From: Desulfurellaceae bacterium
GTDB taxonomy: Bacteria; Campylobacterota_A; Desulfurellia; JAGGSF01
NCBI GenBank assembly: GCA_023128455.1
Contig: JAGMDW010000185.1
Span: forward strand, 1 to 36,980
Reading direction: 5' to 3'
DNA length: 36,980 nucleotides
This document shows, in pieces, positions 9,378-17,740 of the stretch. Under the pieces are notes generated by a model. It was not told where the DNA came from, searched no databases, and saw only the letters and a program-made list of their open reading frames with translations. A program made the position numbers and the translations under genes. Each line of letters starts with the position of its first letter. Position 1 is the first letter of the stretch.

Positions 9378-10586
9378 TTATAGGTTTTTTTCATCACTCA
9401 TCAATAGTTTCTCAATACCATCCACATAGCAAGAAAGAACATTTTTATAATAATCAAAAAATTTCTCATTTTTCCCGTTTTTCTCTTGTAAAACCTCTTT
9501 CATCTTTTCTGCTAATTCTTCTCCACTATGCACGCAAAACCCCAATCCCATTTTAGTAATTCTATCTACCTCTTCTTTAAAATTATCCATAAAAGGACCA
9601 AATATCACTTTCCTCTCAGATAGAAGCCCTTCTATGGGATTATGTCCTCCTATATTAGGGATTAGACTGCCCCCAATAAATACTGCTTTACTATTTTTAT
9701 AAAAAGAAACCAATTCCCCGTATGTGTCTAAGAGTATTGTATTTCCCCATTTTTTTTCGGTTCTTCTTCTATAATCAATATTTTCTTCCTTCAATCTCTT
9801 TTCAAATAGAGATAATTTTTCTAAATGACGAGGAGCTACTACAATCATTCTTTTTTCATTTATAAGCTTTTTTACAACAGGTATTATTATGTCAAGTTCT
9901 TTGGTATGTATACTACCAAATGTAATTACATCATATTGTGCTGACAAACCTATTTCTTTTGTCTCTTCAATACACGGAAGTCCCTTTATATTGCCGCATA
10001 CTTTCATGATTCCCTTGCCGTCTGTTAGTTTAAGAAACTTCGATTTATCATCTTCACTCCTCACAAAAATAGCATCAAACATTTGTAAAACAGGTTTAAA
10101 GAAAAAAGAAAAGAAACGATACCACTTAAAACCTCTTTTGCTCATCCTTCCATTCACGATAAATATGGGAATGTGGTGTGCTTTTAAAAAATATACCAAG
10201 GAAGGCCATATCTCCGTTTCAAAAAAAACCGCAAATCTTGGTTTATTATAAAACATCACTGAATAAAGGAAAAAGATATCTAAGGGAAGAAAATAAACGG
10301 AAGAATACAACTGTTTTGCCCTTTTAAAACCCGTATCCGTAAATGTAGTAATCACAGGATCCAAAGAAAAGCGCTTTTGCAGTTGTTCTATTAGTAGCTT
10401 GGAGGCATTTATCTCACCCAAGGATGAAGCATGGAAAAGAAAAAAATTATCTATTTTTATTTTCTTAGGTAAAAAGCGCTCTTTTATCCTGTATCGCCAT
10501 CTTTTGTTGATAAAAATCTTATAAATAAGAAAAGGGGATGCGAAAAGTAAAGCTAAAACAATAAAGAGATTATACAAAAAGATCAT
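9378..10586 (-). CDS. waaA: 3-deoxy-D-manno-octulosonic acid (Kdo) transferase
   Basis: N-terminal TM; 'FHASSLGEINASKLLIEQL', 'FFETEIWPSLVYFLK', 'GGHNPIEGLL' typical of KdtA. Confidence 0.92.
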   Translation of the reverse strand: MIFLYNLFIVLALLFASPFLIYKIFINKRWRYRIKERFLPKKIKIDNFFLFHASSLGEINASKLLIEQLQKRFSLDPVITTFTDTGFKRAKQLYSSVYFLPLDIFFLYSVMFYNKPRFAVFFETEIWPSLVYFLKAHHIPIFIVNGRMSKRGFKWYRFFSFFFKPVLQMFDAIFVRSEDDKSKFLKLTDGKGIMKVCGNIKGLPCIEETKEIGLSAQYDVITFGSIHTKELDIIIPVVKKLINEKRMIVVAPRHLEKLSLFEKRLKEENIDYRRRTEKKWGNTILLDTYGELVSFYKNSKAVFIGGSLIPNIGGHNPIEGLLSERKVIFGPFMDNFKEEVDRITKMGLGFCVHSGEELAEKMKEVLQEKNGKNEKFFDYYKNVLSCYVDGIEKLLMSDEKNL

Positions 10587-12310
10587 ATCTTAAACTGCAT
10601 CTTATATAATTTATGATAATAATCACAGCGATCAAATAATTCCTGATGATTCCCGCAATCTATAATCCTTCCATCTTTTATCACCACAATCATAGGAACA
10701 TTTAAAATAGTGGAAAACCTATGGGCAACGACCAATGTCGTTCTTCCCTTTATTAGAGTATTTAAGGCTTTTTGAACAATCTCTTCCGATGAGCTATCTA
10801 AAGATGCTGTTGCCTCATCTAAAATAAGGATTTGGGGGTTCTTTAATAATGCCCGTGCAATCGCTATACGCTGCCTTTCACCGCCTGAAAGTGTAAATCC
10901 CTGCTCCCCTAACACCGTATCATAACCATGAGGCAATTTTTGAATGAAATCATGAGCAAAGGCTGCCGTAGATACCTTTATGATATCTTCCATATTCACT
11001 TTACCGTCCATACCATAAGATATATTATTCTTCACGGTGTCATTGAACAAAAATGTATGCTGAGACACAATACCGATGTGTCTGCGTAAAGAAGACAGCT
11101 CAAAATCCTTTACATTCGTATCATCAAAACATATACAACCTGTGTTTATATCGTAGAAACGAGGAACAAGATCCATTAAGGTGGATTTCCCTCCTCCGCT
11201 CTCGCCCACAAAAGCAATAATTTCTCCTGCAGGAATGAACAGGTTTATATCTTTTAAAACCTTTTTGTCTTCATAGGAAAAAGAAACATTTTCAAAATTT
11301 ATACCCTTCTTTAATTCTATAAATTCTATTGCGTTTTTCTTATTTATTACTGTGGCTTTTCTATCCATCATCTCAAATATACGTTCAGCAGCAGGCAGCA
11401 CCGCCTGCACCTTACTGTAGGCCCGAGCAATGGATTTAAACGGTTTATAGAGCATAAACAAAGCGACGACAAATGAGAAAAAACCACCAACGGTAATAGT
11501 TCCTTTAAACACTAAATAGCCACCAAACCAGATGAGAAAAGCAAGCCCTATCGCACCGATAAGCTCCATCAAAGGAGAAACAAGCTCTGATACACGCACC
11601 GATTTCAAGTTTATCTTTAAGAAATCATTTCCTTTTTGTTCAAATTTCTTTGATTCTTTTTTCTCTGTGGCAAACGCCTTGATCACCCTTATTCCTGTGA
11701 ATGCTTCCTGAAGAATGGTAGTGACCATTGCCACTGTTTCCTGTCTCTTTTTGCCAATCTTTCTTAAGCGATTACCTAAATTTATCAGGGGATAAATAGC
11801 TATAGGAAAAACAATGGTAGAGATGAGAGCCAACTTCACATTGTTCATATATATAACAATAAGCAGAAAAACAACGGTAAACGACTCTCTTATCGCGTCC
11901 GGTATAGTGCGAGCAACAACTTCCTGCAGCATCCCTGTATCATTCATTACCCTGGAGATAAGCTCCCCGGTATGATAACGGTCAAAAAAATCTAAAGAAA
12001 GCATAGACATGCATTCAAATAGGTCATTCCTTATCTTGAACAATATATTTTCACCTACATAAGCCGCATACCAACTTTGAAGATAAGTAAAAATACCCTT
12101 TAGAAGGTAAACAATTACTACAGCTATGGGTAAAAGAACGAGCATCTGTTTGTTTTTAGAAATAAATATATCATCCAAAACAGGCTTTATTAAATAGGCA
12201 ACAAGGGCAGTTAATCCTCCCACAATTACCATTGATATACTGGATATGATTAAATATTTAATGTACGGTTTTACATATACAAATAACTTTTTAATAATTA
12301 ATTTAAGCAT
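10583..12310 (-). CDS. msbA: lipid A ABC exporter (fused TMD-NBD)
   Basis: Walker A 'GESGGGKST', signature 'LSGGERQRIAIARALLKNPQILILDEATASLD'; type IV exporter TMD; LPS-cluster context. Confidence 0.93.
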   Translation of the reverse strand: MLKLIIKKLFVYVKPYIKYLIISSISMVIVGGLTALVAYLIKPVLDDIFISKNKQMLVLLPIAVVIVYLLKGIFTYLQSWYAAYVGENILFKIRNDLFECMSMLSLDFFDRYHTGELISRVMNDTGMLQEVVARTIPDAIRESFTVVFLLIVIYMNNVKLALISTIVFPIAIYPLINLGNRLRKIGKKRQETVAMVTTILQEAFTGIRVIKAFATEKKESKKFEQKGNDFLKINLKSVRVSELVSPLMELIGAIGLAFLIWFGGYLVFKGTITVGGFFSFVVALFMLYKPFKSIARAYSKVQAVLPAAERIFEMMDRKATVINKKNAIEFIELKKGINFENVSFSYEDKKVLKDINLFIPAGEIIAFVGESGGGKSTLMDLVPRFYDINTGCICFDDTNVKDFELSSLRRHIGIVSQHTFLFNDTVKNNISYGMDGKVNMEDIIKVSTAAFAHDFIQKLPHGYDTVLGEQGFTLSGGERQRIAIARALLKNPQILILDEATASLDSSSEEIVQKALNTLIKGRTTLVVAHRFSTILNVPMIVVIKDGRIIDCGNHQELFDRCDYYHKLYKMQFKI

Positions 12311-13280
12311 TCTCTGTCTCTTCTATCAAATCATCTATATTTTTTATTTCCAAGGTATAATCTAAATAAGCACAATCAAAATCTTTTAATTTTACCATAT
12401 CTTTAGTAGTGGTGAGCAAAACATCAGCATTTGTCTTATATTTTAAGTTAAGGAGTTTCTCCTTGTCCGCACTGGTATATATATGATGATCCATAAAAAA
12501 TCTTTCGCCTACAATCCTAATATTCATATCCTTAACACTGCTTTTAAAAGACAGCGGATTGCCAATAGCACAAAAGATAAAAGCACTACGAGGAAAAATT
12601 CTCTCACCTTCCCTACTAAATATGCCTACAGGTTTAAATACTGCCTTTTTACCTATACATACTGCACTATCAACCTTCCTTTTATACACTGAAATTACCT
12701 GATCCGCAAATTTTATACAATTTTTATTTTCTCTCAAATTGCCTGCTGGGAATAGAAGTCCGTCCGCAAAGGGATTTTCTCCATCCAGCACCAATATCTC
12801 ATAGTCTTTCTTTACTTTTAAATATTGAAAAGAATCATCTAAAATTACATATTTAAAACCCATGTTCTTGGCATATTCAACACCCTTTATTCTATCTTTA
12901 GCGCTAATCACAGGAACATTCGTCTTGCCGGCAATAAGCAATGCCTCATCGGAGACAAAAGGAATATCAAAAAACACATCATGCCCATCAAAAACAAGAG
13001 TAGGAACTTTTATCTTTCCTCCGTACCCGCTTACTATAACACATACATCTCTATCTCTATCTTTCAACGCTTTAGCTATCCTTATAACAACCGGAGTTTT
13101 CCCTGCACCTCCCAAGGTAACACCACCCACACCAATAATCTTAATATCAATAATCTTTTTCCTAAAAAGATTATTATACAAAATCCTACGCAAATATAAT
13201 ATTAACCCAAAAATAATAGAAAGAGGAAAAAGCAAGGGGAGCAAGATCTTTTGAATCTTATTTATCCATATAATGTTCAT
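12303..13280 (-). CDS. lpxK: tetraacyldisaccharide 4'-kinase
   Basis: 'VGGVTLGGAGKTPVVIRIAKAL' P-loop variant, 'ILDDSFQYLKVKKDYEILVLDGENPFADGLLFPAGNLRE'. Confidence 0.95.
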   Translation of the reverse strand: MNIIWINKIQKILLPLLFPLSIIFGLILYLRRILYNNLFRKKIIDIKIIGVGGVTLGGAGKTPVVIRIAKALKDRDRDVCVIVSGYGGKIKVPTLVFDGHDVFFDIPFVSDEALLIAGKTNVPVISAKDRIKGVEYAKNMGFKYVILDDSFQYLKVKKDYEILVLDGENPFADGLLFPAGNLRENKNCIKFADQVISVYKRKVDSAVCIGKKAVFKPVGIFSREGERIFPRSAFIFCAIGNPLSFKSSVKDMNIRIVGERFFMDHHIYTSADKEKLLNLKYKTNADVLLTTTKDMVKLKDFDCAYLDYTLEIKNIDDLIEETENA

Positions 13281-13297
13281 AAAAACCTCTGGTTTTT
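13281..13297 (-). promoter_or_regulatory. inverted repeat AAAAACC-TCT-GGTTTTT over the lpxK ribosome-binding site
   Basis: perfect 7-bp arms with 3-nt loop directly 5' of the lpxK ATG; minus strand reads ...AAAAACCAGAGGTTTTTATG, so the AGAGG SD lies in loop and stem. Confidence 0.4.
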
Positions 13298-13328
13298 CTG
13301 GAAATTTTTACGGTAAATCACAGAATTG

Positions 13329-13901
13329 TCACAAAACATCACCAATAAAAGAGCTTATCCTTTCTATGTCTTGTTTGTCATTAACATAAACAGGTTCTAA
13401 AAACTTAACACTCACTTCACTTAAAGGTTTAGGGATAAAAAATCTATCCCAACTCTTGAGTTGCCATGCTCTTCTGTGTTCTACTCTTATAGGAACTATA
13501 GGTACTTTCGCCAAATAAGCCAATTCCAGCGGTCCCTTTTTCATCTTGTGATAAGGACCTTTCGGTCCATCCGGGGTAATAGCAATATCGCAATTTTCCT
13601 TTTTTATTGCCTTCAGCATCATTTTAAATGCCTGGTAAGGTTCTCTGTGACTGGATCCAGGAATATTACCAATACTAAAAAAACGCATAATTTGAGTAGC
13701 TAACCTTCCGTCACGATGGGTACTGACAAGTGTCTTTATACAGCCACCCTTATAAAGAAATGGCATAACGAACATGTTCCCATGCCAAAATGCATACACC
13801 ACAGGAGAATGAATATCTTCTCTCTTAAAACTCCAGCTAACCCTTACTTTAAAAAACAAACGGTAAAATCTTAATAGAAGATAAGCAGGAAAAGTCCACA
13901 T
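13329..13901 (-). CDS. lpxJ: DUF374 acyltransferase, candidate LpxJ-type lipid A late acyltransferase
   Basis: 'VVYAFWHGNMFVMPF', 'STHRDGR', 'GSSHREPYQA', 'ITPDGPKGP' typical of DUF374; lies between lpxK and lpxB. Confidence 0.72.
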   Translation of the reverse strand: MWTFPAYLLLRFYRLFFKVRVSWSFKREDIHSPVVYAFWHGNMFVMPFLYKGGCIKTLVSTHRDGRLATQIMRFFSIGNIPGSSHREPYQAFKMMLKAIKKENCDIAITPDGPKGPYHKMKKGPLELAYLAKVPIVPIRVEHRRAWQLKSWDRFFIPKPLSEVSVKFLEPVYVNDKQDIERISSFIGDVL

Positions 13902-15004
13902 CAGGAATAAAAAGAATTATAGATAAGCGAAGCCGCAGAATAAGAAACACCGGGTTTTCCCAGAGAGCTTTTCACCCCCGATAATCTATCCTTGAAACTG
14001 GTGTATATACTCCTATTGGTCAATATATGAACAATTAATTCTTCTATATAAGATGGAGTGGCATTTCCTCCAATAAGTTCCGGAACGATCCTCTTCCCTG
14101 CTATAATATTGGGCAATCCAATATCTTTTACTCGACGAATAAGCATTCTACCCAAAAGATAACTTAAACGAGATATTTTATACACGATAATCATAGGCAA
14201 CCCAAACACGGCACATTCTAAGGTAGCGGTGCCTGAAGCCACAATAGCTATCTTTGAGATGTCCATCATGCGACAGGTATCTTCTACCACTTCTACAAAT
14301 GGGTATTTATTTTTTATAGTGTTTATAAAATCTACATCCACATTCCCACCTGTTGCCCACACAAATGTGAATTTAGGGAGTCTTTTCTTCAAGTCCTTTG
14401 CCGCATCAAATATAATAGGTAAATTGTAACTTATCTCGTCCTTTCTACTACCAGGAAGTAGTAGTACTATATCTTCTTTTTTATGAATGCCTATTTTTCC
14501 ATCCAATACATCTAAGATAGGATGACCAAAATAAAAAACCTTTTCATGATGAGGAAAATTTCTATAAAATGCGCGTTCAAAAGGGAAAACAGTAATAATC
14601 TTGTCACAAAATTTCGTCATTGTTCTTACTCTATAGGACCTCCAGGCCCAAACCTGAGGAGCAACATAGTAGACAACCTTCTTCTTTCTTTTATAAGCAA
14701 GTTTCCCCACCTTAAAATTAAATTCTGGAAAATCAACAAGAATCACTCCATCCATATCATCTATTACATCTTTTATCTTACCGTATATCTCAAGTGCCCT
14801 TTTAAGCTTTGGTACCGCTTCTTTTACTCCAACAACAGATATATCCCTATAATCGGCTAACAACTCAATTTCATCTTTAAGTAGATGTGAACCCAGCCCA
14901 ACAAAGTCTATATCATCCAACTTTTTCAACTCTCTTATTAATAAAGAGGCGTATTTTTCTCCGGACGCTTCACCGCAAACCAAAAGTAATCTCTTCACCT
15001 GCAA
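13901..15004 (-). CDS. lpxB: lipid A disaccharide synthase
   Basis: 'CGEASGEKYASLLIRELK', 'VYYVAPQVWAWRSYRV', 'LLPGSRKDEI', 'ASGTATLECAVFGLPMIIVYK'. Confidence 0.97.
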   Translation of the reverse strand: MQVKRLLLVCGEASGEKYASLLIRELKKLDDIDFVGLGSHLLKDEIELLADYRDISVVGVKEAVPKLKRALEIYGKIKDVIDDMDGVILVDFPEFNFKVGKLAYKRKKKVVYYVAPQVWAWRSYRVRTMTKFCDKIITVFPFERAFYRNFPHHEKVFYFGHPILDVLDGKIGIHKKEDIVLLLPGSRKDEISYNLPIIFDAAKDLKKRLPKFTFVWATGGNVDVDFINTIKNKYPFVEVVEDTCRMMDISKIAIVASGTATLECAVFGLPMIIVYKISRLSYLLGRMLIRRVKDIGLPNIIAGKRIVPELIGGNATPSYIEELIVHILTNRSIYTSFKDRLSGVKSSLGKPGVSYSAASLIYNSFYS

Positions 15005-15762
15005 AAACCACGATTAGAAGAATGTACAAATTCCAGGATTTTCTTTATATACGGAGATTCTTCCTTTTCTAATTCCTTTATTATTTCTTTTAACGAAAGA
15101 TGAGAACGAAATATAATCTTATAAGCTTGTTTGATTGCCTTTATATCTTCTCTACTAAATCCATGTCTGCGCAGTCCTACAACATTTATACCGTATGGCT
15201 CAGCTCTGTTACCTGTCACTAAGATATAGGGTAAGACATCCTGAGAAACTCCACTCACACCACCAATCATAGAATATGCACCAACTCTAACAAATTGATG
15301 AACAGCTGCAAGCCCACCTATGCAGGCAAAATCCTCAACGATAACATGACCTGCTAACTGCACTACATTGGCCATAATTACATTGTTCCCAATCATACAG
15401 TCATGTGCAATATGGGCATAAGCCATAATAAAATTTCCATTTCCAATACGAGTAACACCTCCACCATGCCCTGTTCCTCTATTAATCATAACAAATTCCC
15501 TGATAATATTATTATCACCAATTACAAGTTGTGTCTCTTCAGCTTCTTTAAAGTTAATATCCTGTGGAATAGTCCCTAATACAGTATGATGAAAAATATT
15601 ACAGTTTTTCCCAATAGTTGTGTAATCTTCTATTATTACATTATTACCAATCTTTGTATTGTCTCCTATGCATACTTTTTTTCCTATATAACTATAAGGT
15701 CCTATCTCTACATCCTTCCCAATCTTTGCTTCCTTGCTTACTATCGCCGTAGGATGAATCAT
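14995..15762 (-). CDS. lpxA: UDP-N-acetylglucosamine acyltransferase
   Basis: hexapeptide repeats beginning 'IHPTAIVSKEAKIGKDVEIGPYSYIG'; 'AHIAHDCMIGNNVIMAN'. Confidence 0.97.
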   Translation of the reverse strand: MIHPTAIVSKEAKIGKDVEIGPYSYIGKKVCIGDNTKIGNNVIIEDYTTIGKNCNIFHHTVLGTIPQDINFKEAEETQLVIGDNNIIREFVMINRGTGHGGGVTRIGNGNFIMAYAHIAHDCMIGNNVIMANVVQLAGHVIVEDFACIGGLAAVHQFVRVGAYSMIGGVSGVSQDVLPYILVTGNRAEPYGINVVGLRRHGFSREDIKAIKQAYKIIFRSHLSLKEIIKELEKEESPYIKKILEFVHSSNRGFCR

Positions 15763-16197
15763 TTAAACCACCTGGGCCATCATAATCGCTTCTGCCACAA
15801 CATTTTTCTCAACAAATGCTTTTCCTTCAAGTTTCCAAATATTCCCTCTTCTCTTTACTATATTTACCTTTAATTCCAAACTGTCACCAGGAATAACAGG
15901 TTTTCTAAACTTTGCCTTTTCTATCCCCATAAAATACACCACCTTATCACTCGTCGGCCCCTTCTCATCTAATGATAAAAAACACAAAACCCCACCTGCT
16001 TGAGCCATAGCTTCCACAATCAAAACACCAGGCATAACTGCTTTATGGGGAAAATGACCAACAAAAAACGGCTCATCGTAGGTTACATTTTTTATCGCCG
16101 TGATGGAAGAACCCTTTTTCACATTAATAATCCTATCAATGAGTAAAAATGGTGGACGATGGGGTAAAATGCGTTTAATTTCTTCTATATCCATCAT
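15763..16197 (-). CDS. fabZ: 3-hydroxyacyl-ACP dehydratase
   Basis: 'ILPHRPPFLLIDRI', 'GHFPHKAVMPGVLIVEAMAQAGG'. Confidence 0.97.
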   Translation of the reverse strand: MMDIEEIKRILPHRPPFLLIDRIINVKKGSSITAIKNVTYDEPFFVGHFPHKAVMPGVLIVEAMAQAGGVLCFLSLDEKGPTSDKVVYFMGIEKAKFRKPVIPGDSLELKVNIVKRRGNIWKLEGKAFVEKNVVAEAIMMAQVV

Positions 16198-17228
16198 CTT
16201 TGTTCCTCCTCTACCTTCTCCAATCTCTGTTCAATAAGTTTCACCCGTTCATAAAATTGCTGCAGTCTATTGACCATCGCCATATTCTTCAGTGCCCTTT
16301 TGTGTTCTATTGCTGGTATGCCAAAATATGTACCTTTTTTTCTAATATTTCCCGGGACACCAGATTTGGCGCCAACAATAACATCATCAGCAATCCTTAT
16401 GTGTCCAACCACGCCTACCTGGCCGGCTAAAATCACATTCTTTCCTATCTTTGTGCTGCCTGCAATACCTACTTGAGCTACTATTACACCATTTTCTCCT
16501 ATTTCCACATTGTGAGCAATCTGAACCAGATTGTCTATCTTAACGCCTTTTTTTATCAGCGTTTCATCAAATGTCGCTCTGTCTATAGTGGTATTTGCTC
16601 CAATTTCTACATCATCTTCTATAACTACCTTACCTACCTGCATAATCTTTTCTCTCGAGCCATCTCCTCTTTCCGCATATCCAAATCCATCACTACCGAT
16701 TACAGCCCCAGGCTGCAAGATCACTCTATTGCCTATTTTTGTACCTTCCCTCAACACCACATGCGAATAAATCAGACAGTTCTCTCCTATATCCACATCA
16801 GAACCAATATATGTAAAAGGAAAAATCTGTGTTCCTTTCCCAATGTGCACATCTTCGGCAATATAGGCAAACGGAGCTATGCCCACATCCTCATCACATT
16901 TAGCGCTACTATCCACAGACGCCATTTCGCTTATTCCTCTAAAATGTACTTTCGGAGGATAAAACAATGGTAAAGCTTCAGCTAAGGAAATTTGGATATT
17001 AGGAGAAAGAAGAAAAGTCTTATTTGGAAAATGAGAATAATCAAAACCTTCAGCTACGAGAATGGCTCTCGCACGGGTTAATTTCAGATCTTCAGCATAC
17101 CCTTCATACGCCACAAAAGCCAAATCGTTGTCTTCCGCCGAATTTAGAGAAGCAACACCACTAATTTCTAATTCTTCGTTACCTACAAATTTAATTTGTA
17201 AAGCTTTGGCCAAATCACTTACTTTCAT
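16194..17228 (-). CDS. lpxD: UDP-3-O-(3-hydroxyacyl)glucosamine N-acyltransferase
   Basis: hexapeptide repeats, 'VIGSDGFGYA', 'TTIDRATFDETLIKKGVKIDNLVQIAHNVEIG'. Confidence 0.97.
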   Translation of the reverse strand: MKVSDLAKALQIKFVGNEELEISGVASLNSAEDNDLAFVAYEGYAEDLKLTRARAILVAEGFDYSHFPNKTFLLSPNIQISLAEALPLFYPPKVHFRGISEMASVDSSAKCDEDVGIAPFAYIAEDVHIGKGTQIFPFTYIGSDVDIGENCLIYSHVVLREGTKIGNRVILQPGAVIGSDGFGYAERGDGSREKIMQVGKVVIEDDVEIGANTTIDRATFDETLIKKGVKIDNLVQIAHNVEIGENGVIVAQVGIAGSTKIGKNVILAGQVGVVGHIRIADDVIVGAKSGVPGNIRKKGTYFGIPAIEHKRALKNMAMVNRLQQFYERVKLIEQRLEKVEEEQR

Positions 17229-17731
17229 CTCTTCTTTTGAGTAAATTTGTTATATGCCTTTATAAGTTTATCCGTTAAATCCATTGTGGGATTGAAATAG
17301 ACTATCCCACCGTGTATCTCTATCACAATATCTATTTTTTCCTTCTTCGCTATCTTTTCAGTTATATCCACAAGGCCTTTTAGAATATTACTTTGATACT
17401 CATTGCTTTTATTCGAAATTTCCTCCTGAACCTTTCCCATAAAATTTTGCAATTCTCTAGCTTTTGTTTCATAGAGTGCTTCTTTCTTGCCTCTCTCTGC
17501 TTCTTTCAAGGCTTTTTTGGAAAGTTCCTCACGCAATTTCGTCAACTCTGCTTTTTTTCTCTCAATAATTTTTTTCTTTACTTCTACTGTCTTCTTTAAA
17601 TTTTGCACTGCGACTTTCCCCGCCTCACACTCATTCAATGCCTTTTGCAAGTCAACAACACCTACATTCAAAGAAAAACAAGTAGAAGTGAAGAAAAACA
17701 AAAAAACAAAAGAAAATAAAATTTTTTGCAT
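17225..17731 (-). CDS. skp: OmpH/Skp family periplasmic chaperone
   Basis: signal peptide, 'VGVVDLQKALNECEAGK', central Lys/Glu coiled coil; between lpxD and bamA. Confidence 0.88.
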   Translation of the reverse strand: MQKILFSFVFLFFFTSTCFSLNVGVVDLQKALNECEAGKVAVQNLKKTVEVKKKIIERKKAELTKLREELSKKALKEAERGKKEALYETKARELQNFMGKVQEEISNKSNEYQSNILKGLVDITEKIAKKEKIDIVIEIHGGIVYFNPTMDLTDKLIKAYNKFTQKKR

Positions 17732-17740
17732 AATACCTCC

